A stretch of 64,000 nt of DNA from Synergistaceae bacterium (GCA_016756725.1 JAESII010000004.1:310001-374000), one strand, 5' to 3'. Positions 41,291-50,701 are shown, counted from the first letter of the stretch. The notes: generated by a model from the sequence alone, not told the origin. Made by a program: numbers and translations.

Positions 41291-43405
41291 GACCTCCTCT
41301 TCGGGGAAGCTGTCGAAGATGGCCGCCAGCGCCGCGCCCTCCTTCCGGACGATCTCGAGGAGGCGGGGGTCGAAGTGATCCGGCATGACCCGTCCGTCCC
41401 CTTCGAGGAGGATGGTCATCGCCCGGTCGTGGCTGAAAGGCACCTTGTAGCTCCGACGCGACCGGAGGGCGTCGTAGACGTCGCAGAGAGCGACGATACG
41501 CCCCTCCAGGGGGATGGCCGCGCCCGACAGCCCCCGGGGATAGCCGCCGCCGCACCACCGCTCGTGATGGCTCAGGCAGATCTTCCGGGCCATGGCGAAC
41601 CAGGGCGAATCGCCCAGGATCTGTGCACCCCAGAGGGCATGGTTTTTCATGACCTCAAACTCCGCTTCCGTCAGGGGCGAGGGCTTGGCGAGGATCTCCA
41701 TGGGGACCTTGAGCTTGCCCAGGTCGTGAAGCTGGCTGAAGGCCCGCAGATCCTTGACGAACTCCCGATCCAGGCCGAGACGGCTGCCGAAGAAGGCGGC
41801 ATATTCGCCGATCCGGCCCAGGTGGGCTCCCGTCTCCTCGTGGTAGGCCTCGGTGAGGGCCTGCATGCGCAGGGCCACGTCGTGGTAGGCCATCCGGACC
41901 TCACCGAGCATCTCCCGCGAGTGGAGAAGCCCGGCCAGGTGGGGCCTCAGGGGCTCCATGACGCCCTCGAGACTTTCGTCGTCACCGCCCGGCGGCAGGG
42001 CCACGGCGACACCGCCCACGAGCCGCTGGAGGCTCTTGAGGGAGAAGAGAAAGAGCCTCGTCCCCTCCCAGGAAAGAGGACCGGAGCGGAAAAAGGCATC
42101 GACAGGGCTGGCCGACAGGTCCCGGAGAAAGACCTCCTGCAGTTCCTGCCGACCCGACCAGCTCCAGAGGAGCGGCTCCCCCTCCTCGAGAGCGACGACG
42201 GCGGCGAAGGGACTCCCGAAAAGACGGCACAGTTCGGCCGTCACGGCCTCGGCGGCGCCGTCGAGATCGCCGGCGCCCTGCGTCTCCTGGGAGAGGCGCA
42301 GCAGGGCGTTGAGGCGGCCCATGACGCCCGTCAGGTGGCGGTTGGCGTCGGCCAGCTCCTCTTCCATGGCCGACGCCTTCTCGTAGAGCCCCGCCAGCTC
42401 CTCGCCCTCGCGGGCGACGGTCTCGAGAAGCCGGTCGAAGGCCCGTCCGATGGCCTCCAGCTCGATGAAGGCCGTCTTCGGCCGCTCCGCTCCGCCGAGG
42501 GCCCGCAAGGTCTCCATGGCCTCCATCGGATCGGGCGCCCCGGCCAGAAGCTCCTCGGAACGGACCAACGACGCCGAAAGCCCCCCCAGGGAGCGCAGGA
42601 CCGACGAGAAGAGGGGAAAGACGACGAGAAGGACCGAGAAGGCCCCCAAAAGGAGGGCCCCTCCGGCGGCAAGCCCCTTTTGCAGGGCCTCGCGCCAGAT
42701 GAGCGCTTCGGGATAGCCGACGGCAACGGTCAGGGACTGGCCCGGCAGGGGAAGGACAAGGAAGCGCTGCTTCAGTCCCGCCCAGGAGCGCGTCGACTGA
42801 GCCCTTTCGGTCAGAGCCGACGGAAGGGTCGCGCCGAAGGGAAAGAGGCGGGTCCCGCCCAAAGCGACGAGGACCTGCCCTTCCGGAGAGAGGAGCAGGG
42901 ACCACTCCTCCTCCCGCAGCAGGTCGCCGGGGGAGAAAAGGTGCCTCGGGGCAAAGCCGGCGATGAGCCAGCCCTCTCTTCCCAGAGGCTGGGCGAGGAC
43001 GACGAGAGGATGACCGCCGGGGGAGAGAAGGGGCGTCACGGAGAGGCTCGTCGTCACGAGCCCTTTCGGGAGGGGCATACCCTCGCCGAGCCAACCCCGG
43101 TAGCTCTCGACGATGACGCCCTCGTCGTCGGTCAGAGCCAGAAAGGGCATGGTGGAGAAAGAAGCCACCGCAGCGGCCGACCGGAGGGGCGGATCGACGA
43201 ACCGGAGCCCTCTCAGGAGACGGCGGTTTTTTTCGACCACGTCCAGAACCTCCCGGGCCATGACGGCCAGACGTCGTTCCAGGGCCGTCTCCCGTTCCCG
43301 CCGGGCCAGGTCGCGGCGCCAGAGGCCGAAAAGGGAGGCGAGGAACAGAAGGAGGAGGAGAACGCCGACCAGGAGGCGCCGCGTGAAGGAGGTGAGGGTC
43401 ATCAC
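41288..43405 (-). CDS. Membrane-anchored HD-GYP c-di-GMP phosphodiesterase with GAF-like domain
   Basis: This 705-residue protein has membrane helices at ~9-29 and ~240-265 flanking a periplasmic sensor region. It continues with a linker/HAMP-like segment, coiled coil (~325-360), a GAF-like domain (~370-480) and an HD-GYP domain with the metal motif LHDLGKLKVP, SHHERWCGGGYPRGLSG and LCDVYDALRSRRSYK. The signature is intact, so phosphodiesterase activity is likely. GTG 43405 is favoured by GAGGAGG 10 nt upstream and overlaps the stop of the binding-protein-like gene. That pairing suggests the upstream protein delivers its ligand signal. Confidence 0.88.
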   Translation of the reverse strand: MMTLTSFTRRLLVGVLLLLLFLASLFGLWRRDLARRERETALERRLAVMAREVLDVVEKNRRLLRGLRFVDPPLRSAAAVASFSTMPFLALTDDEGVIVESYRGWLGEGMPLPKGLVTTSLSVTPLLSPGGHPLVVLAQPLGREGWLIAGFAPRHLFSPGDLLREEEWSLLLSPEGQVLVALGGTRLFPFGATLPSALTERAQSTRSWAGLKQRFLVLPLPGQSLTVAVGYPEALIWREALQKGLAAGGALLLGAFSVLLVVFPLFSSVLRSLGGLSASLVRSEELLAGAPDPMEAMETLRALGGAERPKTAFIELEAIGRAFDRLLETVAREGEELAGLYEKASAMEEELADANRHLTGVMGRLNALLRLSQETQGAGDLDGAAEAVTAELCRLFGSPFAAVVALEEGEPLLWSWSGRQELQEVFLRDLSASPVDAFFRSGPLSWEGTRLFLFSLKSLQRLVGGVAVALPPGGDDESLEGVMEPLRPHLAGLLHSREMLGEVRMAYHDVALRMQALTEAYHEETGAHLGRIGEYAAFFGSRLGLDREFVKDLRAFSQLHDLGKLKVPMEILAKPSPLTEAEFEVMKNHALWGAQILGDSPWFAMARKICLSHHERWCGGGYPRGLSGAAIPLEGRIVALCDVYDALRSRRSYKVPFSHDRAMTILLEGDGRVMPDHFDPRLLEIVRKEGAALAAIFDSFPEEEV

Positions 43406-44499
43406 GGCAGAAGGACCTCCTCGACGCCTTCGGGATCGCGGCGGAAGATCCGGGGACGGCCTTTGGGATCGCCCCAGCCGTCGAGGGTGACGGTCCAGCC
43501 GGGCCTCCTGACGGTGCGGGGTGCCAGATTGCGCCGGAGGGCCTCGCCCCGGGCCCGGGGATCTTCCTCCGCGGCGGCGGCGATGAGGTCCATGGCGGCC
43601 GTCGTGTAGTGAAAGAGCATGCTCAGGGAGCGGCCGTAGGCTGCGTGAACGGCGTCGCGGAAGGGGTCGGCGCCTCCTTTCTCCTCAAGCCAGGGATCGT
43701 AGTTCTCGACGAAATAGAAGGAGAGCCCCCCGATGTCGTCGAGTCTTTCGTGACCGCTCGAAAGGGACCAGATGGATAGGAGCAGCGTCGTCTCGGGCCA
43801 GTGATTCCGGACGAGATGACAGAGCCAGTAGCTCGTCTCCGGCGTCGCCACGATCCAGGCGACGGAAGGAGCCTCTTGTCCCTTCATCCAGTCCCGGCGG
43901 GCGTTGACGTCGCCTTCGGCGTCGATGATCTCGACGGGAATGCCCGCAGCGTCGCGGGTCCTGCGGACCGTCTCCAGCCCGTAGGCCTCGTTTCGGCGGG
44001 AGACAAAGGCCACGACACGGTCGGCCTGAAGGTGACGGAGGAGGGCCACGGTCCGTTCCGTCGTCCTGTTCAGGGACATCTGGACGCGAAAGAACCAGTC
44101 GTCGAGGCCCTGAAAGCTCTCGGTCTGAGCCGTGGGGCTCACGAAGGGAATCCGGTGTCTTGCGGCATGGGGAAGGGCCGATTCGGCCAGTTCGGAGAGA
44201 GATCCCCCGAGGACGACGGCCGCCCGGTGGCGCCGGAACTCCTCGAAGGCCGCCTCCGGATCGAGGCTGAAGGGGGCTGCCACGAGGCGGAGCCGGACGG
44301 GGCCTCCCCGGTCGTTGTACCAGTCCACATAGGCCTGGGCCGTCGACAGCATGTCCACCTCCGTCGCCAGGAAGGGGGGGTAGTCGCTGTAGAGGACGCC
44401 GACGGTGAACGTCGGCGTCCTCAGGAGAAGGACTCCGGTCAGAGCCGCCCCGGCAAGGAGAAGGCCGAACAGGAGGGAACGGGCCGTCCTGGGCCTCAT
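43402..44499 (-). CDS. Membrane-anchored Leu/Ile/Val-type binding protein, probable sensor subunit
   Basis: This 365-residue protein has an N-terminal hydrophobic segment (RSLLFGLLLAGAALTGVLLL), then a type I periplasmic-binding fold of the Peripla_BP_6 group (VGVLYSDYPPF at the start, AAVVLGGSLSELAESALPHA and VAFVSRRNEAYGLETVRRT within). ATG 44499 overlaps the enzyme I stop by ATGA. No permease or ATPase accompanies it; instead it is coupled to a membrane HD-GYP protein. It therefore more likely feeds a c-di-GMP signal than transport. Confidence 0.8.
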   Translation of the reverse strand: MRPRTARSLLFGLLLAGAALTGVLLLRTPTFTVGVLYSDYPPFLATEVDMLSTAQAYVDWYNDRGGPVRLRLVAAPFSLDPEAAFEEFRRHRAAVVLGGSLSELAESALPHAARHRIPFVSPTAQTESFQGLDDWFFRVQMSLNRTTERTVALLRHLQADRVVAFVSRRNEAYGLETVRRTRDAAGIPVEIIDAEGDVNARRDWMKGQEAPSVAWIVATPETSYWLCHLVRNHWPETTLLLSIWSLSSGHERLDDIGGLSFYFVENYDPWLEEKGGADPFRDAVHAAYGRSLSMLFHYTTAAMDLIAAAAEEDPRARGEALRRNLAPRTVRRPGWTVTLDGWGDPKGRPRIFRRDPEGVEEVLLP

Positions 44500-46232
44500 G
44501 AATTCTCCCGGAAGGAGATCAGAAGCTGGCGCACCTCTTCCGTCGTGACCGCCGCCAGAGCCCCTTCCACGAGAGAAGGCAGATCGGAGGCCCTCAAGGC
44601 CCGGAGGGATTTCTTGACCGGGGGAATCCGGGCCGGCGTCATGGAAAGCTCTCGGAAGCCCAGCCCCACCAGGAGGGGAAGGGCCTGGGGATCGCCGGCC
44701 ATCTCGCCGCACATGCCCAGGTCGATGGCCGCCGTCGAAGCGGCCCGGGCGACGGTCGCCAGGGTCCGGATCAGGGCCGGGTGGAGGGGATCCTGAAGGC
44801 GCTTGAGCCTGGGGTGCATGCGGTCGGCGGCCAGGACATACTGGGTCAGATCGTTGGTGCCGACGGAGAAGAAGTCGACCTCCCGGGCCAGGTCGTCGGC
44901 CAGGGCCACCGCTCCGGGCGTCTCGATCATGACCCCCACCTTGGCGGGACGGGCCCAGGCCAGACCCTGGGCCTCCAGCTCGTCGCCGCAGGACCGGAGG
45001 AGGGCCTTGGCGGCCCGGAGCTCCTCGACGTCGACGACCATGGGAAACATGAGCCAGAGATTGCCCTCCGTCGCCGCCCGCAGCAGGGCCCGGAGCTGGA
45101 CGCGGAAGAGGTCGGGGTGATCGAGGCAGAGCCGGATGGCCCGATAGCCGAGGAAGGGATTGGCCTCGGGCCCGACGAGGGAGGCCAGGTAGGGAATCTC
45201 CTTGTCGCCTCCGGCGTCGAGGGTCCGGATCGTCACGGGGTGCGGGGCGAGGGCGCCGAGGACGCGGCGGTAGACCTCAAGCTGCTCCTCCTCGGGCGGG
45301 GCCTCGTCACGGCCCATGTAGAGGAACTCCGTCCTGAAGAGGCCCACTCCCGTCCCGCCCCGGGCAAGGACCTTGGCGGCCTCGTCGGGCCCTGCGATGT
45401 TGCCCCAGAGCCCGACGGAGAGGCCGTCTGCGGTCCGGGCCGGCAGATCGCGCAGGAGCTCGACCTCTTCCTGCTCCTTGAGGAAGGCCTCCTGGTCGCG
45501 CCGGAAGGAGCCGATCCGCTCGTCGTCGGGATCGACGACGACCTCTCCTTTCAGACCGTCGACGGCCAGGAGGACGCCTTCGGCGATCCGCTCCAGGGCC
45601 GAGTCGACGGCGGAGACGGCCGGAATGGCCAGCGACTGGGCGATGATGGCCGTGTGGCTCGTCGGGCCGCCCTGTTCGGTGACGAGGGCCGCCACGAGGT
45701 TCCCATCGAGGAGGGCCGTCTCCGACGGGGCCAGGTCCCGGGCGACGACAACGAAGGGACCGCCCTCCCTGCCGCCCAGGTCGGCCGGATCGGCCAGTCC
45801 CCGGAGGATGCGGAAGAGACGGCGTCCCACGTCGTCGACGTCGGCGGCCCGTTCCTTCAGGTAGGGGTCGGGCAGGGCCTTGAAAAGAGCCCTTATCTCG
45901 GCCGTCTTGGCCACGACGGCGTCGTCGGCATGGCGGCCGGCGGCGATGGCCTCTCTGATCCCTTCGACGAAGAGGGGATCGCGGACCATCATCCTGTGGG
46001 CCCCAAAAAGGGCCGCCTTCTCGGGACCAAGCCTCGAGGCCGCGTCGGCCTCGAGGCGCATCAGAGCGGCCTCGGCCTCGTCGAGGGCCGCCTCAAAACG
46101 CTCCCTCTCGCGGGTGCGGTCCTCCTCGGGGACCGCACCGCCCCGCTCCTCGAAGATCAGAGGACGAAAGATCACTGCCCGGCCCAGGCCGAAGCCCGGG
46201 GAGAGGGCGACACCGTCAAGGGAAAAACTCAT
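44496..46232 (-). CDS. ptsI: Phosphoenolpyruvate-protein phosphotransferase (PTS enzyme I)
   Basis: This 578-residue protein is collinear with enzyme I. The phospho-histidine motif is GGPTSHTAIIAQS with His193. The PEP-binding barrel shows GVGLFRTEFLYMGRD, IRTLDAGGDKEIPYL and FFSVGTNDLTQYVLA, and the C-terminal cysteine lies in LGMCGEMAGD. It transfers phosphate from PEP to HPr. No HPr, EII or sugar genes are present in the window, and it is embedded in a signalling operon, so a regulatory PTS is possible. ATG 46232 has GAGGTGA 6 nt upstream. Confidence 0.93.
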   Translation of the reverse strand: MSFSLDGVALSPGFGLGRAVIFRPLIFEERGGAVPEEDRTRERERFEAALDEAEAALMRLEADAASRLGPEKAALFGAHRMMVRDPLFVEGIREAIAAGRHADDAVVAKTAEIRALFKALPDPYLKERAADVDDVGRRLFRILRGLADPADLGGREGGPFVVVARDLAPSETALLDGNLVAALVTEQGGPTSHTAIIAQSLAIPAVSAVDSALERIAEGVLLAVDGLKGEVVVDPDDERIGSFRRDQEAFLKEQEEVELLRDLPARTADGLSVGLWGNIAGPDEAAKVLARGGTGVGLFRTEFLYMGRDEAPPEEEQLEVYRRVLGALAPHPVTIRTLDAGGDKEIPYLASLVGPEANPFLGYRAIRLCLDHPDLFRVQLRALLRAATEGNLWLMFPMVVDVEELRAAKALLRSCGDELEAQGLAWARPAKVGVMIETPGAVALADDLAREVDFFSVGTNDLTQYVLAADRMHPRLKRLQDPLHPALIRTLATVARAASTAAIDLGMCGEMAGDPQALPLLVGLGFRELSMTPARIPPVKKSLRALRASDLPSLVEGALAAVTTEEVRQLLISFRENS

Positions 46233-46276
46233 GACTCTCACCTCGCAAAAAAGGACGGCTGGCCGCCCTGTCTTTA

Positions 46277-47590
46277 TCAGCGGGACCCTGTGGCCCGCCG
46301 TGTCCGTTCGTCGAGGACCTTGAGGATGACGGAATCGGCTCCGGCCATCCCTTCCCGATTGAGGCGGCCCAGATTCCGGGCCGTCACGGTGACCGACTCG
46401 TCGGCCAGTCCCTGGGCGGAGGTCACGCCGCTTCCCCGCCGGGCCAAGAGGGCCGCCAAGTAGGCCTCGTGGGCGGCCGTCGCCACCTTGAGCGCGCAGC
46501 TCTCCTTCGCCCCGTCGCAGACGAGACCGGCCACATCGGCCAGCAGCGTCTTGACGGCGACGGAGCAGGCCTGGCGGTCCTTCGTCAAAAGCCAGGTCAT
46601 GCCCACGGCGGCTCCCGCTCCGGCGGCGACGGCACAGCCGCAAACCGGCGTGAGACGTCCCGTGTGGCCCTTGACGAAACTCGTCGCCAGATGACTCAGG
46701 GCCAGAGCCAGGGCCGTCTCCCGCGCCGTGGCGCCCAGAGACTCGGCCAACAGGGCCACGGGGAGGATGGCGGTGATGCCGTGATTGCCGCTGCCGGCAC
46801 TGCTCATCACCGCCAGGGGAACGCCGGACATGCGGGCCTCGGCGGCGGCGGAACAGGCCAGGCGGATTTGCATCCCCCGGTCGTCGGGAAGGGCGCCTTC
46901 GTTCATGAGGGCCTTGAGGTTCTTCGTGAGGCCCAGCCTGGAGGGAAGATCTTCGTCAAACCCGGCCGCGGCGACGGCTCGGTTCAGGGCCACCCCTTCG
47001 AGGAGGAACGTCTCGTCGTCGTCATCGAGCTGTTCGAGAAGGCCGAAGAGATCGTCGAAGGAACCCGCAGCGAGCAGGGCCTGATAATCGGTCCGCCCCT
47101 CACTTCCGACAGGGGCCTCGCGGAAGACGACGTCTCCATCCCTTTCGACGAGGGCGATGCGGCTGTGGCCGCCTTCGATGACGCAGCGCGCCCTCTCGTC
47201 GGCCCCGGAGAGGCTCACCTCGGCATAGACGCCGTCATGGCCCTCGTCGCAGACGAGGGAGACGATCCCCATGGCGAGCCAGCGGCGGGCCCGTTCGAGA
47301 TGGTCCGGCTCACAGCCCCGGAGGACCTCAAGACCCAGCTCGGAACGTCCGCAGAGGACGCCCAGGGCGGCGGCAAGGGGAATTCCCGTGGCTCCCTGGC
47401 CGCCGGGAACGGCCACGTCGACGCCGTTTTTGAAGAGGCTCGGGCTGACGTGGATCTCTATGGATTCGACAACCGATCGCCGCTTCAGCTCCTCTGCGGC
47501 CCGGGCCGCCGCCAGGGCGACGGCGCCGGGCTCGGTACAGCCCAGAGCGGGCCGGACCTCGCTGCGCAAAAACTCCTTAAGAGAAAACAT
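46277..47590 (-). CDS. cyuA: L-cysteine desulfidase family protein (UPF0597/CyuA)
   Basis: This 437-residue protein matches the UPF0597/CyuA family throughout: RPALGCTEPGAVALAAARAA at the N-terminus, SSAGSGNHGITAILPV in the middle, and the cysteines of GCAVAAGAG and CDGAKESCALK, likely [4Fe-4S] ligands as in serine-dehydratase-like enzymes. It degrades cysteine to pyruvate, ammonia and sulfide. It is the first gene of an operon that continues with enzyme I (44 nt gap), the binding-protein sensor and the HD-GYP protein. Pyruvate/PEP status might connect the first two products, but this is only a suggestion. Confidence 0.88.
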   Translation of the reverse strand: MFSLKEFLRSEVRPALGCTEPGAVALAAARAAEELKRRSVVESIEIHVSPSLFKNGVDVAVPGGQGATGIPLAAALGVLCGRSELGLEVLRGCEPDHLERARRWLAMGIVSLVCDEGHDGVYAEVSLSGADERARCVIEGGHSRIALVERDGDVVFREAPVGSEGRTDYQALLAAGSFDDLFGLLEQLDDDDETFLLEGVALNRAVAAAGFDEDLPSRLGLTKNLKALMNEGALPDDRGMQIRLACSAAAEARMSGVPLAVMSSAGSGNHGITAILPVALLAESLGATARETALALALSHLATSFVKGHTGRLTPVCGCAVAAGAGAAVGMTWLLTKDRQACSVAVKTLLADVAGLVCDGAKESCALKVATAAHEAYLAALLARRGSGVTSAQGLADESVTVTARNLGRLNREGMAGADSVILKVLDERTRRATGSR

Positions 47591-47634
47591 CGCGGAACCT
47601 CCTCACGAAGCGACGGACAGGCACGCCCGAATCG

Positions 47635-47663
47635 GGGCTAAAATCTCCCCCGACGGCCGTCAA
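47635..47663 (-). promoter_or_regulatory. Possible promoter of the cyuA operon
   Basis: Minus-strand TTGACG (47658-47663) with TAGCCC (47635-47640) at a 17-nt spacing, about 45 nt before the start codon. The -10 is poor, so this is a tentative call. Confidence 0.3.
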
Positions 47664-47733
47664 CGACCTCCGGCAGGCCCTCCTTTTCGCCAGAGACTTT
47701 CCGATCGCGAGAAACGGAGAAAGCCGGCCGGGG

Positions 47734-47778
47734 AAAAAAACGCGTCGGCACCGACCGAAAAGGCGGAGCCGACGCGTT
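47734..47778 (-). terminator. Rho-independent terminator of ddh
   Basis: On the minus strand AACGCGTCGGC pairs with GCCGACGCGTT (arms 47739-47749 and 47768-47778, 18-nt loop), and the stem runs directly into a run of seven T (complement of 47734-47740). It lies 73 nt after the ddh stop and is the only terminator in the window with a classical U-tract. Confidence 0.8.
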
Positions 47779-47850
47779 CGAAGTCGCTTCCGGGCCGAGA
47801 GACTCTCCCGAAAAGACGCGACGAGGAAAAAGATCAGGCCTCGCCGTCGG

Positions 47851-48762
47851 TCACGTCAGCCGGTGCAGCAGGGCCTCTCGCTCCCCGGAGAGGTAGTCGA
47901 GGGGGGGAATCTCCAGCATGGTGTAGCAGCCCGGTTCCTGCCTCGCGGCGGCCCGGAGAGCTGAGACCATCACCTGGGCCGTGGCGGCGGGATTCATGAC
48001 CGTCATGGAGAACTCCATCCTCTGGTTGTGGGAGCAGGCCGAAACGCCCTTGCGCTCCATGTGGACGCCGTGGCCCAAGTCCAGAAGCCGTTCCACGTCG
48101 TCGCAGGGGAAGACATAGGTCTCGTCGTGACAGAAATAGGGATCGCCGAGGATCCGGCCACGGACCGTCTCGAAGTCGGCCCCCTCGGCCAGCTCCACAT
48201 AGACGTGGCGCTTGTGGAGCCCCGTGCCCTTGGGCAGAGTCAGGGAAAGGGCGTCCTTCACCCCCTCGATGGCCTTGACGGCCACCGTGTGCCCCATACT
48301 CATGCCGGGACCGAAGTTGGTGTAGGTGATTCCCCTGGGGGCGATGCACTCCAGCAAGGCGCGGACGACCGAATCGGTCCCCGGGTCCCAGCCGGCGCAG
48401 ATCACCGCGACCGAACCGTGCGCCTTGCCCACCGCGTCGAGATCGCGACGGAGCTCCATGGCGGCGTCGCCGTGGATGTCGAAACTGTCCACGGTGTGGA
48501 TACCCCTCTCCAGGTAACGGGGCGCCACGGCGGGGATGGCCCGGCTGGCTATGGCCAGGACGGCCCCATCGACAGGGCCCAACTCGCTCACGTCGAGAGC
48601 GACGGGAAGGCCCGTCTCCCTCCAGACCGCCTCCACCTTGGCGGGATCGCGCAGGACAATGCCCACCGCCTCCATGTCGGGAGCGGAACGCACGGCAGCC
48701 AAGGCCTCCTTGGCCACGTTGCCGAATCCGACGATCGCAACACGCAACTTGTTCATCCCCAT
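47851..48762 (-). CDS. ddh: meso-Diaminopimelate D-dehydrogenase
   Basis: This 303-residue protein has an NADP-binding Rossmann start (RVAIVGFGNVAKEAL) and the Ddh motifs HTVDSFDIHGD, CAGWDPGTDSV, FGPGMSMGHTVAVKAI and HKRHVYVEL. The enzyme interconverts tetrahydrodipicolinate with meso-diaminopimelate, giving the lysine/murein precursor or, in reverse, catabolising diaminopimelate. ATG 48756 (MNKLRV) fits the GGCGGA ribosome site slightly better than ATG 48762. It has its own promoter and terminator. The genes on its other side handle murein-type peptides. Confidence 0.87.
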   Translation of the reverse strand: MGMNKLRVAIVGFGNVAKEALAAVRSAPDMEAVGIVLRDPAKVEAVWRETGLPVALDVSELGPVDGAVLAIASRAIPAVAPRYLERGIHTVDSFDIHGDAAMELRRDLDAVGKAHGSVAVICAGWDPGTDSVVRALLECIAPRGITYTNFGPGMSMGHTVAVKAIEGVKDALSLTLPKGTGLHKRHVYVELAEGADFETVRGRILGDPYFCHDETYVFPCDDVERLLDLGHGVHMERKGVSACSHNQRMEFSMTVMNPAATAQVMVSALRAAARQEPGCYTMLEIPPLDYLSGEREALLHRLT

Positions 48763-48812
48763 TCCGCCTTTCCCTCATTCAGCCAAGTCTTACCGACAGA
48801 TAACCCAAAACG

Positions 48813-48842
48813 ACTATAGGGCCGATAAGGAAAAGCTGTCAA
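48813..48842 (-). promoter_or_regulatory. Strong promoter of ddh
   Basis: Minus-strand TTGACA (48837-48842) and TATAGT (48813-48818) are spaced by 18 nt. Together they match eleven of twelve consensus bases, the best promoter match in the window. Confidence 0.78.
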
Positions 48843-49438
48843 TACCGCCCCCCCTCTGTCCATTCGCAGGCTCACCCGGGAAGACTCCGTCGAACCCGCT
48901 TATTCGAGGTCCACTCCAATAACCTCGTCGGTGCGCGTTCAAGTCAAGTCTTTTCCGTCCTCCCGCCGTTTCGTGGCCGGGCCGATGGAGGTCCCGCCCG
49001 GCAAGCCGAAAGTCGGGGCCGCGCCAGATCCTTTTTCACGAGAGAACTCCGCCCCTTTCCCTCGGAAGTTCCGCCGCGGCGAAGGTCCCTTTTCCCTGCA
49101 CCCTGCTTTGACCCCGCCCCGAGCACGCCTTCCACGGTCGGAGTCGCCTTCTCAAGATGGATACATCTTTACGTTTAAGGCGCCATAGCGCAAAAAGACC
49201 ATTGACGCTACGATGAGGACGTCTCAAGGACAGAGCTCCCTGACTCCGGAGGAAGCCCAACCCCCGAAAGGCTCTGTCCCGCATCGGCAGCCCCAAAAGA
49301 GCCGAAACGCCATCGCCCCGGCCGCGAAACGGCCGGAGGACAGAAGGACCTACCTAGAACCGGCAGCGATGAGGTGATTTAAGCGGCCCCTGCGGCGTTT
49401 GTCCTGACGAGTCTGCGGATTTGGATATGTCCTCTTGA
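48843..49438. other. 600-nt gene-free stretch with inverted repeats
   Basis: No open frame here looks like a protein. Two perfect inverted repeats stand out: GGACAGAGC (49228-49236) with GCTCTGTCC (49271-49279), and CCGGCCG (49318-49324) with CGGCCGG (49330-49336) around CGAAA. A 12-mer CGGCCGGAGGAC near 49330 recurs in the gap before the LD-carboxypeptidase gene (about 56390). This could be a structured RNA, a leader or decayed sequence; I cannot assign it to a known RNA family. Confidence 0.3.
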
Positions 49439-49468
49439 TTGACGATTCAGGAAAGCAAGGGATAGAAT
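49439..49468 (+). promoter_or_regulatory. Promoter of the dipeptidase gene
   Basis: TTGACG (49439-49444) and TAGAAT (49463-49468) are separated by 18 nt, each matching five of six consensus bases. The start codon lies about 100 nt further on. Confidence 0.62.
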
Positions 49469-49572
49469 GCTCTTGACGTGCTCACCGTTGATGAGCATGC
49501 CGTCTCCGTCGCCCCGGCGACGGACCGGAGCGGAAGATCCTTCCGGCCCGGAACAAGGGAGGCCAAGCCACG

Positions 49573-50595
49573 TTGAGCGAAAAAAGGGATTCTCTGTTCG
49601 TCCTCGACGCCCATTTCGACATGCCCATGGAGATCCTCGAGCGATCTCTGCGCGACGAGAAAGACATCTTCCGCCGCTATCACCGACAGAACCTCCGACG
49701 AGGAGGCATCGACTGCCTCGTGGGAGCCCTCTACGTCAACTCCATCTGGCTGCCCGAGATGGGGCTGCGCTGCGCCCTCGACCAGATCTCCGCCCTCATG
49801 GCCGAGGTCGAGAGCTGCCCCGAAGACCTGGCGATCTGCCGGACCATGGCCGAAGTCGACGGGGCGAAGCGAGAGGGGAAGATCGCCCTCCTCCTTTCCC
49901 TCGAAGGGGCCGATCCGCTGGGGAACGACCTGCGCCTGCTGCCCATCTTCCACGCCCTGGGCGTCCGCGGGCTGGGCCTCGCCTGGAGCCGCCGCAACTA
50001 CGCCGCCGACGGCTGCTGGTTCCATCCCCGCCGCGAAGGGCGCAAGGGAGGGCTGACCGATTTCGGCGTCGCCCTCGTCGAAGAGGCGACGCGGCTGGGC
50101 ATGTGGATCGACGTGAGCCATCTCAACGACGAGGGATTCTGGGACGTCATGGAGCTCGTCAAGGGGCCCCTCATCGCCAGCCACTCCAACGCCAGGGCCC
50201 TCGTCCCCGGGATGATGCGCAACCTGACGGACGACCAGATCAGGGCCATCGCCGAACGGGGAGGCGTCATCGGCCTGAACGCCCTCGACGCCTTCATCGG
50301 AGGAGGCGGCGATGGTCGCCGCCTCCTCCCCGACGATCTGGCCCGCCACGCCGATCACATCGCCCGCCTCGTCGGCATCGAACACGTGGGGATCGGCTTC
50401 GACCTTTGCGACGGTCTCCCCTCCTTTCACTCCATGCCCGACGACTTCCCGACCTATGACGTCATCGAAAATCACGGCGAGACGGGCCGGTTCCTCCAGG
50501 CCCTGGAGAGCCGGGGCTACTCGCGGGAGCAGGTGGCCCTCGTGGCCGGCGGCAATTTCGCCCGCGTCTTCCGTCAGATCCTGGACAGATCCTGA
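49573..50595 (+). CDS. Membrane dipeptidase-family metalloprotease (peptidase M19)
   Basis: This 340-residue protein has the M19 metal ligands: HFD in VLDAHFDMP near the N-terminus, Glu in LLSLEGADP, His in WIDVSHLND and His in IASHSNARAL, followed by GIEHVGIGFDLCDG. The family hydrolyses dipeptides, often with a D-residue at the C-terminus. No signal peptide is visible, so it is cytoplasmic. A TTG start (49573) is used; GGGAGG lies 10 nt upstream. It directly precedes the dpp transporter genes and probably cleaves the imported dipeptides. Confidence 0.9.
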   Translation: MSEKRDSLFVLDAHFDMPMEILERSLRDEKDIFRRYHRQNLRRGGIDCLVGALYVNSIWLPEMGLRCALDQISALMAEVESCPEDLAICRTMAEVDGAKREGKIALLLSLEGADPLGNDLRLLPIFHALGVRGLGLAWSRRNYAADGCWFHPRREGRKGGLTDFGVALVEEATRLGMWIDVSHLNDEGFWDVMELVKGPLIASHSNARALVPGMMRNLTDDQIRAIAERGGVIGLNALDAFIGGGGDGRRLLPDDLARHADHIARLVGIEHVGIGFDLCDGLPSFHSMPDDFPTYDVIENHGETGRFLQALESRGYSREQVALVAGGNFARVFRQILDRS

Positions 50596-50701
50596 CGGAG
50601 AGGATCCGCCGGAGGAGGTGGCCGCAGGACCGGTCCGACCATCGAGAGTCCATCGGAAGAGAGGGCGCCGCAGAGGCGCAGGGACCGGCTCGGAGGGCGC
50701 G

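Noticed and set aside
49228..49279. Signal recognition particle RNA, because of a CTCCGGAGGAAGCCC stretch
   Set aside because: The required GGAA tetraloop and GGAAGCAGCC context are not present, and the outer pairing does not fit the SRP fold.
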